Shown one piece after another: positions 1 to 8,644 of a stretch of DNA of 64,000 nt (within the stretch, counting starts at the first letter, position 1; each line of letters begins with the position of its first letter). Where the stretch lies: NCBI GenBank assembly GCA_963760935.1, contig CAVXFB010000002.1:124001-188000 (forward strand). Direction: 5' to 3'. The position numbers and the translations under genes are program-made. Below the pieces are notes generated by a model, which saw only the letters and a program-made list of their open reading frames with translations, did not search any database and had not been told where the DNA came from. The stretch is from CAVXFB01 sp963760935 (GTDB lineage: Bacteria; Planctomycetota; Planctomycetia; Pirellulales; Thermoguttaceae).

Positions 1-69
1 TATCCTCCCTATCTGCGCCCGAATAGCGCAGTTGTCCCACAAGGTTTTTCCTAACAAAGGAGTACCTCC

Positions 70-738
70 ATGTCCCGTCGTATTTTGTTGTCGACGCTGT
101 CAGTGGCCGCCTTGTTGGCGGTGCTCAGCGTCTCGTCGGCCCAGGCCGGTTTCCTGGGCAATGGTGGCTGTTGTGCGCCGGCCGCGTGCGTCGCCCCGCA
201 GGCCTGTGCCCCATGTGCGCCCGCTTGCTGCGAAGCGCCGAAGTGCTGCGAAGCGGCTGCTTGCTGCAAGGCTCGCTGCCACAAGGAGCGCTGCTGCAAA
301 GAGCGCTGCCGTAAAGAGCGCTGCTGCAAAGAGCGCTGCCACAAGGCCCGCTGCTGCGCCCCGGCTTGCTGCGAAGCGCCGAAGTGCTGCGCCGCCCCGG
401 CTTGCTGCGAAGCCCCGAAGTGCTGCGAGGCCGCCTGCGCCCCGAAGTGCTGCAAAGAGCGCTGCCACAAGGAGCGTTGCCATAAGGTCCGCTGCTGCCG
501 GCCGAAGTGCTGCGCCGCCCCGGCTTGCTGCGAAGCCCCGAAGTGCTGCGAAGCGCCGAAGTGCTGCGAAGCGGCTGCTTGCTGCAAGGCTCGCTGCCAC
601 AAGGAGCGCTGCTGCAAAGAGCGCTGCCACAAAGAGCGTTGCCACAAGGTCCGCTGCTGCGCCTCGGCTTGCTGCGAAGCCGCCCCGGCTTGCTGCGAAG
701 CCCCCAAGTGCTGCGAAGCGGCTGCCTGCTGCAAATAG
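70..738 (+). CDS. Secreted cysteine-rich repeat protein
   Basis: Function unknown; probably a secreted or surface protein. Residues 1-26 form a signal peptide with a hydrophobic core and a likely cleavage site after AQA. The remaining 196 residues hold 60 cysteines (31 percent) and consist almost only of A, C, E, H, K, P and R, in short units such as PACCEAPKCC and KERCHKVRCC. Such a composition suggests disulfide cross-linking or metal binding, which is inference. The start is supported by AAAGGAG at 56-62, seven bases upstream. A strong terminator follows. Its motif ACCEAPK recurs at the C-terminus of the YTV protein at 9638-11779. Repeat-rich DNA produces long open frames in other phases, which I treat as by-products. 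Confidence 0.75.
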   Translation: MSRRILLSTLSVAALLAVLSVSSAQAGFLGNGGCCAPAACVAPQACAPCAPACCEAPKCCEAAACCKARCHKERCCKERCRKERCCKERCHKARCCAPACCEAPKCCAAPACCEAPKCCEAACAPKCCKERCHKERCHKVRCCRPKCCAAPACCEAPKCCEAPKCCEAAACCKARCHKERCCKERCHKERCHKVRCCASACCEAAPACCEAPKCCEAAACCK

Positions 739-809
739 CCCCGTAAGAGCCACGGCCAACAGCTCGCTCCTAACACGGGCTTAGGCCATAACTCCTATAC
801 GATGCTCCG

Positions 810-851
810 AAGCGGCCCGGTCAACCTTTGATCGGGCCGCTTGGTTTTCTT
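810..851 (+). terminator. Rho-independent terminator after the Cys-rich gene
   Basis: A perfect 10-bp stem (AAGCGGCCCG at 810-819 with its complement at 833-842) is followed by GGTTTTCTT. It lies about 70 bases after the stop of the Cys-rich gene. The rest of 739-1005 shows no gene I can support. Confidence 0.8.
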
Positions 852-1005
852 GTTGGGCTCGAAGGGGTCGGGGCCCTGTCTTTGAAGGCGAGGCAACGGT
901 CATCGCCATAGGAGGCCGGCTCGCCAAGATGACCTCGGCGCGCAGGTTGAACAGGAGCGCCGGCGTGCAGCTAGCGGACAAGTCATTGCGTGAAAGCCGA
1001 CTGTG

Positions 1006-3156
1006 CTATTTCACCTGCCGCAGCATGATGCGGCTATCGGCTACGGAACAGCCCTTGCCCTGAGCGTGAACGATCAACGGATTGATGTCGCACTCCGAAA
1101 TCTCGGGATGGTTGCACACCATGGTCGATAGCCTTAGCAGGGTGTCGACAATAGCGGCGACATCCGACGGCGGATCGCCGCGGAAACCGTCGAGCACTTT
1201 GTAGGAACGAATCTGCCGGACCATGCGCTCCGCCGAAATCTGCCACATCGGGGCCAAACGGAACGACACGTCCTTGAGCACCTCGACCAACGTGCCGCCG
1301 AGGCCGAACATCATCAGCGGGCCGAAACGCGGATCGCGGCTGGCGCCCAAGATCACTTCCACGCCCTTGCTGGCCATCTCTTCGAGCAAGATCCCTTCGA
1401 TCTTCGCTCCCGGAATGGCCTTCTGCACGTTAGTGACGATCTTCTTGTAGGCCGCACGCGCTTCGTCGGCGCCGTGGACATTGAGGATCACACCGCCGGC
1501 ATCGTATTTGTGAACCACATCGGCTGACATCACCTTCATGACGACGGGCGTGCCAAACGATTCGGCGATTTTTGCGACCTCGTTTTCGCTCTTAGCCACG
1601 CCGCTGCGGAGCAAGGGGAGACGGTAGCATGCCAACAACGGCCGGCAGTCAGCTTGGGTTAGGTAGCGACTCTCGTGCCCCTTCAGCAAATCGGCGACGA
1701 TCTTTTTCGCCCCATCTACGTCAAGATCGTTGAACACGGGCATCTTGCGGCGCGGAATTTCATGGGCCGTTACCAGCCAATTGGCGGCAGCCAGGCTCTT
1801 TACACCGTCTTCGGGGAAGGCATAGTTCGGGATTCCCGCGGCGCGAAGTATTTTCACGCCCGGAGCCACGTCCTTCGCACCCATGAACGAGCAGACGACC
1901 GGCTTGGTAATGCCCTTGACGGCCTCGGGAACCACGGCCGCCGTCTCTTCGATGTCGGTCATCGACTGCGGCGTGAGGATGACGATGCCCATGTCAACGT
2001 TTTCATCTTCGAGCACCGTCCGTACGGCCGCCTTGTAGCGGTCGGCGCGGGCATCGCCGATCACGTCGACCGGATTGCGCAGCGACGCGGTAACCGGCAG
2101 CGAGCCCTTCAATTTCTGTTTCGTGGCATCGCTAATCTCAGCCAACGTCAGGCCATGACGCACGGCGGCATCGGTGGCCATAATGCCCGGCCCGCCAGCG
2201 TTCGTGATGATCGCCACGCGACCGCCACGCGGCAACGGCTGGGTGGTGTACAAGGCAGCATAATCGAACAATTCGGCGATCGTGTCGACGCGTTGCACGC
2301 CACTCTGCAGGAGCAAGGCATCGTAGACTGAGTCGCTGCCGGCCAGCGAACCGGTGTGGCTGCTAACGGCTTTCGCCCCTTCAGGCGACCGGCCCGACTT
2401 CAGGCACAGCATCGGCTTGTGGGTGTCCCAAAAAATATCGCTGACGGTCTCGATGAAACGCCGCCCGTTGGTAATGTCCTCAAGGTACATGGCGATGACG
2501 GATGTCTTATCGTCGCGGGCGAGATAGTCGAGCAAGTCGATCTCATTGACGTCGGCCTTGTTGCCAAAGCTGATGAACTTGCTGAAGCCCATCTGCCGCT
2601 CTTCAGCGTAGTCGAGCACCGAGGTGCATAGCGCGCCGCTTTGAGAAATAAAGGCCAGGTTGCCGGCCGACGGCATTTTGCGGCCGAACGCCGCGTTCAT
2701 ACGGACCGTCGGATCGGTGTTGATTACGCCCAAGCAGTTGGGGCCAATAAGCGGGATTCCTGCCTCGCGGACTTTGTCGCGCAGACGGATTTCGAGCTCG
2801 GCGCCTTCCGGTCCAACTTCCTTGAAGCCGGCCGAAATCACGACCAACGCCTTGACCCCCTTGGCGATCGCCTGATCAACCGCGTCCAGCACGCCGGTTG
2901 CAGGAATGATCAGCACGGCCATGTCGATGCTGGCCGGAACGTCGGCTAGCGAAGCATAAGAATGGACGCCGAGGACGGACGTGGCCTTGGGATTGATCGG
3001 GAATACCGAGCCGTTGAACTCGGCGTACAGAAGATTGCGAAAGATATCGTTGCCAACGGTGCCAGGTCGAGTCGATGCCCCGACGACGGCTATAGATTTT
3101 GGATAGAAAACAGCATCAAGCTTCGGCGCCAACGCGGAATGGTCGACCACGAACAA
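1006..3156 (-). CDS. ADP-forming acetate/acyl-CoA ligase, fused alpha and beta subunits
   Basis: Interconverts an acyl-CoA, ADP and phosphate with the free acid, CoA and ATP in the cytoplasm. Order of domains: CoA-binding Rossmann fold at about 10-135 (VVGAS at 24-28), succinyl-CoA-synthetase-like ligase domains at about 145-460 with the phosphohistidine motif SSHTGSLAG (His267), and an ATP-grasp domain from about 490 to 716. The length of 716 residues fits the fused single-chain form. It stands alone, with a long gap on each side. An AMP-forming acetyl-CoA synthetase lies at 56793-58748, so the organism seems able to handle acetyl groups in both ways. Substrate range cannot be read from the sequence. 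Confidence 0.88.
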   Translation of the reverse strand: MFVVDHSALAPKLDAVFYPKSIAVVGASTRPGTVGNDIFRNLLYAEFNGSVFPINPKATSVLGVHSYASLADVPASIDMAVLIIPATGVLDAVDQAIAKGVKALVVISAGFKEVGPEGAELEIRLRDKVREAGIPLIGPNCLGVINTDPTVRMNAAFGRKMPSAGNLAFISQSGALCTSVLDYAEERQMGFSKFISFGNKADVNEIDLLDYLARDDKTSVIAMYLEDITNGRRFIETVSDIFWDTHKPMLCLKSGRSPEGAKAVSSHTGSLAGSDSVYDALLLQSGVQRVDTIAELFDYAALYTTQPLPRGGRVAIITNAGGPGIMATDAAVRHGLTLAEISDATKQKLKGSLPVTASLRNPVDVIGDARADRYKAAVRTVLEDENVDMGIVILTPQSMTDIEETAAVVPEAVKGITKPVVCSFMGAKDVAPGVKILRAAGIPNYAFPEDGVKSLAAANWLVTAHEIPRRKMPVFNDLDVDGAKKIVADLLKGHESRYLTQADCRPLLACYRLPLLRSGVAKSENEVAKIAESFGTPVVMKVMSADVVHKYDAGGVILNVHGADEARAAYKKIVTNVQKAIPGAKIEGILLEEMASKGVEVILGASRDPRFGPLMMFGLGGTLVEVLKDVSFRLAPMWQISAERMVRQIRSYKVLDGFRGDPPSDVAAIVDTLLRLSTMVCNHPEISECDINPLIVHAQGKGCSVADSRIMLRQVK

Positions 3157-3310
3157 TTCTCCTCATTCTCTATGACCGGATATTTGCCAAACAGTGAATC
3201 TCCTAGTATGCGTCTGTCGTTCGGGGACCACAAGGACCACTAGCGAGGCATGCAACATACCCCCAGTCACACAGAGAGACTTGCCGCTTCCGCAACCAGT
3301 ACGAGAGCGC

Positions 3311-4060
3311 CTATTCGCAAAACTCGAGCGCGCATTCATCAATTTCGGTGCGCAGTATTTCGCGTTTCCAACCGTCCTCATGGATCGGCCAGCCGCGGAT
3401 GACCCTGGGCCCTTCAGACTGTTCCAAGGGGCGATTGCCGCGATGAACGGCCCGCCAGCAATCGAGTTCGGCCTTTGACGGGCCCGGAGCGTGGCCAGGA
3501 AGGTTGCTTTTCCGCCAGGAGATGCGGCTGTGGTCGAACACGCTGATGATCACCGGCGGGCGGAACTCCAGCATCCTCCGTGCGATCAATTCGTGGCTGG
3601 CCGTCCGGTACCGCGATTTCAGGGCGGTTAAGTCCCAGGCACAGGCCGCAGCATCGGCAACAAACCAGCCGGTGGGCAGCAGCAGGCGTCCGGCTAAGTC
3701 ATTTGCCACGGCCTCCCGCGCGTTTGGCGGCGTTTCGCAGGGATCAACGCCCCATTGGGTGAAAACACGACAGGCTACATGCTCGCCAATTTCGTGGGCA
3801 ACGGCCCATTGCTCCCGCTCCGGGCGAGGCTCTGGCCGTAGCAGAATCGTCGGCCGGCCATTCTGCAAGCGGCGATCCGAAAGCCGGACGTATCGGGCCC
3901 GGCCCTGCTGGCGATCGTCCAGTGCGACGGTAATTCCCAACGCCCGGGCCACCAAAAAGGCGTCGACCGGCGGACCCTCGACGTGAGCCGTTCCGAGGAC
4001 TTCGTCGACCACTCGGTCCATGCCGGACGCCAGTTCCTCGCGAGTGTATTCGGGCAGCAT
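3311..4060 (-). CDS. ImmA/IrrE-family metallopeptidase-like protein
   Basis: Likely a zinc protease that cleaves a repressor, as ImmA and IrrE do; the target is unknown and no XRE repressor gene is adjacent. The core is AVAHEIGEHVA at about residues 86-96, followed by REAVANDLAGRLLLP, the family's second conserved block. The usual HExxH is written here as HEIGEH (His89, Glu90, His94), one residue longer than canonical, so metal binding may be altered. I chose the ATG at 4060 because AAGGAAA precedes it by a normal distance; in-frame starts at 4087 and 4183 exist, but 4183 lies upstream of the predicted transcription start. The gene has its own promoter with an overlapping palindrome and is divergent from rimO. 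Confidence 0.75.
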   Translation of the reverse strand: MLPEYTREELASGMDRVVDEVLGTAHVEGPPVDAFLVARALGITVALDDRQQGRARYVRLSDRRLQNGRPTILLRPEPRPEREQWAVAHEIGEHVACRVFTQWGVDPCETPPNAREAVANDLAGRLLLPTGWFVADAAACAWDLTALKSRYRTASHELIARRMLEFRPPVIISVFDHSRISWRKSNLPGHAPGPSKAELDCWRAVHRGNRPLEQSEGPRVIRGWPIHEDGWKREILRTEIDECALEFCE

Positions 4061-4120
4061 GGGTGTTTTCCTTGGCAAAAGTGCCATCGACCGCAAGACG
4101 GCAATAAACCGTTCGTAATA

Positions 4121-4134
4121 TGTACGTCTGTACA
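4121..4134. promoter_or_regulatory. Palindromic operator TGTAC-N4-GTACA
   Basis: TGTACGTCTGTACA is a perfect 5-bp inverted repeat with a 4-bp spacer. It overlaps the predicted transcription start (about 4130) of the ImmA/IrrE-like gene, where a bound repressor would block RNA polymerase. The half-site layout resembles LexA-type boxes in general form, but I cannot name the binding protein. Confidence 0.55.
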
Positions 4135-4136
4135 CT

Positions 4137-4164
4137 AATATAGCCCCATATTTCGATGTGACAA
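4137..4164 (-). promoter_or_regulatory. Sigma-70-type promoter of the ImmA/IrrE-like gene
   Basis: On the minus strand TTGTCA (4164-4159) and TATATT (4142-4137) are separated by 16 bases, close to the housekeeping consensus. The predicted start near 4130 gives a leader of about 70 bases before the ATG at 4060. Confidence 0.6.
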
Positions 4165-4328
4165 GAGGGCAGAAACGTGCCACTTACCAGCTATGGCCGC
4201 GTCGAGTACCATGCATCTGTAGTCGCCCCTCGCCGCGATGGCCGTTATACGGGCGACCGAGCTCCGCCCTGATGGGATGCGTTGTCGACGCACCTTATTC
4301 GGAATTTTTGCCAACAACGACTGACGAC

Positions 4329-5678
4329 GTGGCCCGAAAAAAAACTACCCGCCGCACGTACGCCTTGGTGAGTCTCGGTTGTCCCAAGAATTTGGTCGAC
4401 AGCGAGCGCATGGCCGGTCTGCTCGAAGCCGACGGCTATCGCATGGTCGCCGAGCCGGACGGCGCCGAGTTGGTAGTGATTAATACGTGCGGGTTCATTG
4501 GCGACGCCCGGGCCGAGTCGTACGGCGCGATCGAGGAGATACTCGGCCTGAAGCGGCGAGGCCGGGTTCGCACGGTCGTCGTGGCCGGATGTCTGGCTGA
4601 GCGGGACAAGGCCAAGCTGCTGGAGACATACCCCGACATCGACCAATTGATCGGCGTTTTTGCCCGGGATGACGTGGCGGCGGCAGTCGGCCGCCTGGAT
4701 CGCGGCCAACAGGAGCAACAGGCGTTGTTTCGACCGGCACCGAGCACGCCCTTGCCCGATACGGGCCGCCGCCGGATCACGCTGCCGCATTTGGCATACC
4801 TGAAAATTGCCGAGGGATGCAACCGGCTGTGCGCGTTTTGCTCGATTCCGCTCATGCGCGGCCCGTATGCCAGCAAACCGATTGAGCAAGTTATCGCGGA
4901 GGCCGAGGAACTGGCCGCCGACGGCGTCCGAGAGCTTGTCTTGGTGGCCCAGGACACCACGTTCTACGGAATTGACGCATCCGGCAAGCCACAATTGGCC
5001 CAGCTCCTGCGGCGTTTGGAAAACGTGACCGGATTGGCATGGATCCGCTTGATGTACCTCTACCCGATGCACATTACCGATGAGCTGATCGAGGTTATCT
5101 CGGGCAGTGCGAAGGTCCTGCCGTATCTTGACTTGCCCTTGCAGCACATCAATGATGTCGTGCTCGAACGCATGCGGCGGCGGGTGGATCGTCGGGCAAC
5201 AGAGACGTTGCTTGCTCGGTTGCGACAACGCATCGACGGTTTGGCGATTCGGACGACCGTGATGGCCGGGTTTCCGGGCGAAACCGACGCACAGTTTGAC
5301 GAGTTATTGAACTTCGTTCAGCAGCAGCGATTCGAGCGGCTTGGCGCGTTCGCCTTTTGCAACGAGCCGGGCACGGCCGCCGAGCAGCTTGACGGGCACT
5401 TGCCCGAAGAGGTAAAACAGGCCAGGCGCGACCGGCTAATGGCGGCACAGCAAGAAATCGCCTTTGCGTTCAACGCGTCGCAGGTGGGTCGACGCCTGGA
5501 CGTGATGATCGACCGCCCTCTGCGCGGCCAGCCGAACGCCTATATTGGCCGAACCTATGCCGATGCGCCGGAAGTGGATGGCCAGGTGTATGTTACGGGC
5601 GAGCAACTGGCCCCAGGGCAGATTGTGCCATGTGAGGTTGTTGCAACGGAAGGATATGATCTAATAGCAGTCGCTTAG
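4329..5678 (+). CDS. rimO: Ribosomal protein S12 methylthiotransferase RimO
   Basis: Radical-SAM enzyme that methylthiolates an aspartate of ribosomal protein S12. The N-terminal UPF0004 domain shows the three cluster cysteines in SLGCPKN, NTCGF and AGCLAE. The radical-SAM motif is CNRLCAFC, and a TRAM domain closes the protein. From the GTG at 4329 the product has 449 residues, close to the family norm of about 440, and begins just before the conserved ALVSLGCPKN block. An upstream in-frame ATG at 4158 would overlap the promoter of the divergent ImmA/IrrE-like gene and adds non-conserved sequence, so I reject it. No clear ribosome-binding site supports the GTG; ATG 4272 is an alternative. 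pgsA follows. Confidence 0.9.
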   Translation: MARKKTTRRTYALVSLGCPKNLVDSERMAGLLEADGYRMVAEPDGAELVVINTCGFIGDARAESYGAIEEILGLKRRGRVRTVVVAGCLAERDKAKLLETYPDIDQLIGVFARDDVAAAVGRLDRGQQEQQALFRPAPSTPLPDTGRRRITLPHLAYLKIAEGCNRLCAFCSIPLMRGPYASKPIEQVIAEAEELAADGVRELVLVAQDTTFYGIDASGKPQLAQLLRRLENVTGLAWIRLMYLYPMHITDELIEVISGSAKVLPYLDLPLQHINDVVLERMRRRVDRRATETLLARLRQRIDGLAIRTTVMAGFPGETDAQFDELLNFVQQQRFERLGAFAFCNEPGTAAEQLDGHLPEEVKQARRDRLMAAQQEIAFAFNASQVGRRLDVMIDRPLRGQPNAYIGRTYADAPEVDGQVYVTGEQLAPGQIVPCEVVATEGYDLIAVA

Positions 5679-5772
5679 CCGGTCGTAAGGCCGGCACGTA
5701 GCTAACCTTCAACCGCGGGACCAATCTACGATGGCCAGCGATGCTACCGGCTCCGCCCGGGTCAGGGCGGTG

Positions 5773-6345
5773 ATGTTCAATCTGCCCAATCAGCTAACCT
5801 TCTTGCGGCTGATCTTGTCGGTCATCCTGTTCGGCTTTATCGCTTGGGGATACTACCTGACGAGCCTGGTCCTGTTTATCATTGCCGCCGGTACGGATTG
5901 GCTCGATGGCTATTACGCCCGAAAGTATAGCCAAGTTACAACGCTGGGCCGCATCCTGGACCCGTTCGCCGACAAGGTCATCATCTGCGGCACGTTCATC
6001 TTTCTTATCGGCGTGCCCGCCATGACCGAAGTGAACGGCGGGCTGCAGGCTTGGATGGTTGTGGTCATTGTCGGCCGCGAGTTGCTGGTGACGGCGTTGA
6101 GGAGTTTCATCGAAGACCGCGGCTCCGATTTTTCGGCCCAGATGTCGGGCAAGCTCAAGATGGTGCTGCAATGCGTCGCCGCGGGCACGTGCCTCTTCTA
6201 CCTTTCCTATGACGCAAACCTCTCGCAACACGCACCCGCGTGGTGCTGGTGGCTGTTGGTCATTTCGATTTGGTCGGCCGTGGCATTGACGGTGTATTCC
6301 GGTATCGTTTACATCCGAGTGGCCGTGCGACTATTGCAGCGGTAA
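5773..6345 (+). CDS. pgsA: CDP-diacylglycerol--glycerol-3-phosphate 3-phosphatidyltransferase
   Basis: Integral membrane enzyme that makes phosphatidylglycerophosphate, the committed step to phosphatidylglycerol. The CDP-alcohol phosphotransferase motif D-G-x2-A-R-x8-G-x3-D-x3-D is complete (from DGYYARKY to DPFAD). Several hydrophobic segments fit the usual topology. The start MFNLPNQLTFLRL matches the family's N-terminus; an upstream ATG at 5731 would add 14 atypical residues. It is 95 bases after rimO, a common pairing. The donor substrate is made by CdsA, encoded at 41838-42753. Confidence 0.9.
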   Translation: MFNLPNQLTFLRLILSVILFGFIAWGYYLTSLVLFIIAAGTDWLDGYYARKYSQVTTLGRILDPFADKVIICGTFIFLIGVPAMTEVNGGLQAWMVVVIVGRELLVTALRSFIEDRGSDFSAQMSGKLKMVLQCVAAGTCLFYLSYDANLSQHAPAWCWWLLVISIWSAVALTVYSGIVYIRVAVRLLQR

Positions 6346-6361
6346 CGGCGACTCCGGACGC

Positions 6362-6419
6362 CGTAGGGTCCGCCGTGCGGGCCTTTTCACTGTCTGTGGT
6401 CCGCGGGGCGGACCCTACG
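6362..6419. repeat. REP-like palindrome
   Basis: CGTAGGGTCCGCC (6362-6374) is perfectly complemented by GGCGGACCCTACG (6407-6419), and the pairing continues imperfectly inward, so the whole 58 bases fold into one hairpin. It fills the gap between pgsA and the CPBP gene. The form is that of an extragenic palindromic repeat; copy number in the genome cannot be seen here. Confidence 0.65.
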
Positions 6420-6431
6420 CAATCCCCTTTC

Positions 6432-7337
6432 ATGTCCCTCATCGAAGACCTCTCGTTACAGACGGCATTGATGGCAACGATTATCGCTGTCTCGGCCTGC
6501 GTGATGACCGGCCTTGTTTGGGTAGGATGGCAGCGGGTGCCCTACGTGCCGCGCAGGCGCGTGCCTTGGCGGGCAATCGACATCGTCGTGGTGATTGCCG
6601 TCTATATCGTGATACAGTCGGCAACGGTCGATTTGGCCCGACGAATCATGGTGCCGGGGGCCATTGCGGGGGCAGCCGTCGCCCATTCAAAGGATGCTTC
6701 GACCGAGCATGTCATCGGCCGCCTAATGTCCGAAGGGGGCCTTTCAGTCATTTTGCTGTGCGTCCTTTCGGCGGCCGTGGTGGCGCCGCTGGCCGAAGAG
6801 TTCGTTTTTCGGGTCTTGCTACAAGGTTGGCTCGAGGCATTGGGGCCAAACTGGCGACGGCACCTGCCGACGTTGCGGCGGTGGATTCCCCGCGGCCTCG
6901 GCCCGGTGCTGCTCACCTCGCTAGTGTTTGCCGGCATGCATTTCCGCGTCCAGTCGCCGCCGATCAGCACTGACGTTCTCGTCGCGGTACTGACGGGCGA
7001 TACACTTGCCCGTTGCTTGGCCGTGGGCGTTGCCATAGCTTTGGTGCGATGGCGGACTGGTGCCACGGCCGCCGACTTCGGCTGGATGCCGGGGAAGATC
7101 CTAAGCGACATCCGCCTTGGACTTGGGGCCTTCGCCGCCATTGTGGCCCCCATTTACGCTATGCAGATTGGCCTTCGCTTGCTGCTGCCGGAATATCTCG
7201 CTCCAGATCCCCTGCCGTTGTTCTTCTTGGCGCTGGCACTGGGAACTTTGTACTACCGCACGCACCGCATTGTGCCCTTGATCGTGCTACATGCGGCTCT
7301 GAACGGCACGAGCCTGCTGCTGGCTGGGCTAATGTAG
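6432..7337 (+). CDS. CPBP-family intramembrane glutamic endopeptidase
   Basis: Membrane protease of the CAAX-processing/bacteriocin-immunity (Abi) family; the substrate is unknown. The family motifs are present in order: EEFVFR (paired glutamates plus arginine), FAGMHF, and HAALNG near the C-terminus. About seven or eight hydrophobic segments are visible. The ATG at 6432 begins MSLIEDLSLQTAL; a longer frame from 6240 overlaps pgsA and the palindrome and is unlikely. It lies downstream of pgsA on the same strand and may share its transcript unless the palindrome terminates it. Confidence 0.82.
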   Translation: MSLIEDLSLQTALMATIIAVSACVMTGLVWVGWQRVPYVPRRRVPWRAIDIVVVIAVYIVIQSATVDLARRIMVPGAIAGAAVAHSKDASTEHVIGRLMSEGGLSVILLCVLSAAVVAPLAEEFVFRVLLQGWLEALGPNWRRHLPTLRRWIPRGLGPVLLTSLVFAGMHFRVQSPPISTDVLVAVLTGDTLARCLAVGVAIALVRWRTGATAADFGWMPGKILSDIRLGLGAFAAIVAPIYAMQIGLRLLLPEYLAPDPLPLFFLALALGTLYYRTHRIVPLIVLHAALNGTSLLLAGLM

Positions 7338-7406
7338 CAGGCGGCATACCTGGCTCCAGTGTGTGCGTGCCACCTGCCTCCCCTCGCGTTTCGCCATTTG
7401 GGCACC

Positions 7407-7412
7407 TATAAT
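7407..7412 (+). promoter_or_regulatory. Candidate -10 element for the Gfo/Idh/MocA gene
   Basis: A perfect TATAAT lies 35 bases before the ATG at 7448. No good -35 is visible. A GAGGAGA ribosome-binding site stands between it and the start codon. Confidence 0.45.
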
Positions 7413-7447
7413 CGTCGTTTTCGGTCAAATATGAGGAGACATCGCTC

Positions 7448-8542
7448 ATGGCCATCGGTTTCGGCATTATCGGCTGCGGGATGATTGCGAACTTCCATGC
7501 TCGGGCAATCGGCGACGTTCGCGGGGCAAAACTGGTCGCCTGCTACGATACGATTCCGGCCGCGGCCGACAAACTGGCCGAGGCCACCGGCTGCAAGGCA
7601 TACCACGACCTCGACGCCATGCTCGCCGATCCGGCCGTCGACGTGGTGACCATCGGCACGCCCAGCGGGGCGCATCTGGAGCCCGCCCTGGCCGCCGCAC
7701 GGGCCGGCAAGCACGTTATCGTCGAAAAGCCACTCGAAATCACCTTGCGACGCTGCGATGCGATCATCGAGGCCTGTAAGAAAGCCGGCGTGGTGCTCTC
7801 GACGATTTTTCCGTCGCGATTCCACGAGCCAAGCATGGAAATCAAACGGGCGATCGACCAAGGCCGCTTCGGCCGTTTGACCGTGGGCGATGCGATCGTT
7901 AAGTGGTATCGCAGCCAGGAGTATTACGATAGCGGCGCCTGGCGTGGAACGTGGGAACTGGATGGCGGCGGCGCGCTGATGAATCAAGCGATCCATAGCG
8001 TGGATCTCCTGACGTGGCTCATGGGACCCGTCGTTGAGGTCCGCTCACAGATCGGTCTGGTGGCGCATCAGCGGATCGCGGTCGAGGACGTCGCCGTGGC
8101 TACGGTCGCCTTTGCCAACGGAGCGTTGGGCATTATTGAGGCTAGCACCGCGATCTACCCGGGCTATCTGAAGCGGATTGAGATCCATGGCAGCACGGGA
8201 TCGGCCGTCATGGAAGAGGAGGACATCACGAAGTGGGATTTTGCCAAGCCCATCAAACGTGATGAGGTCATCCGGCAGAAAATGGCCGCACACAAAAGTG
8301 GAGGCGGCGGGGCGGCCGACCCGAAAGCCATCGGCCACCACGGCCACGCCCGACAGTTTCAGGACGTAGTGACGGCCATTAAGAAGGGCGCCAAGCCTGC
8401 GGTCGACGGCCCCGAAGGACGCCGCTCTGTCGAGATCATTCTGGCAATCTACAAGGCCGCTGAAACTGGCCGAGCACTGCAACTTCCGCTAGCGACCGAT
8501 CCGGTGCTCAAGGCTCGCAAAACAGGCGTCGGCAAGTCATAA
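7448..8542 (+). CDS. Gfo/Idh/MocA-family NAD(P)-dependent oxidoreductase
   Basis: Predicted cytoplasmic dehydrogenase acting on a sugar, inositol or related polyol; the exact substrate cannot be told. The N-terminal Rossmann fold carries GIIGCGMIANFHA, and the conserved EKPLE motif lies near residue 96-100. The C-terminal half has the family's alpha/beta domain (WELDGGGALMNQAIHSVD). The length of 364 residues is normal. It has its own TATAAT box and a good ribosome-binding site, so it is probably a single-gene unit. It converges on the pseudopilin gene, with a hairpin between. Confidence 0.88.
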   Translation: MAIGFGIIGCGMIANFHARAIGDVRGAKLVACYDTIPAAADKLAEATGCKAYHDLDAMLADPAVDVVTIGTPSGAHLEPALAAARAGKHVIVEKPLEITLRRCDAIIEACKKAGVVLSTIFPSRFHEPSMEIKRAIDQGRFGRLTVGDAIVKWYRSQEYYDSGAWRGTWELDGGGALMNQAIHSVDLLTWLMGPVVEVRSQIGLVAHQRIAVEDVAVATVAFANGALGIIEASTAIYPGYLKRIEIHGSTGSAVMEEEDITKWDFAKPIKRDEVIRQKMAAHKSGGGGAADPKAIGHHGHARQFQDVVTAIKKGAKPAVDGPEGRRSVEIILAIYKAAETGRALQLPLATDPVLKARKTGVGKS

Positions 8543-8560
8543 CTGGCCATATAGCAGCGT

Positions 8561-8591
8561 GGCCTTTTCCGTCGCAAGGGCGGAAAAGGCC
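8561..8591. terminator. Bidirectional hairpin between convergent genes
   Basis: GGCCTTTTCCG (8561-8571) pairs perfectly with CGGAAAAGGCC (8581-8591). It lies 18 bases after the Gfo/Idh/MocA stop and 53 bases from the end of the pseudopilin gene. There is no U-tract beyond the stem, so its terminating strength is uncertain. Confidence 0.5.
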
Positions 8592-8644
8592 AACGCGTAT
8601 CGCTCACGCTTTCGACTTGATGATCGTCCCTGACGGATTAGGGC

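Noticed and set aside
51..776. Long open frames on the minus strand and in other phases across the Cys-rich gene
   Set aside because: They arise from the repetitive codons (GCC, TGC, AAG), have no ribosome-binding site, and show only low-complexity Gln/Ala/Ser products.
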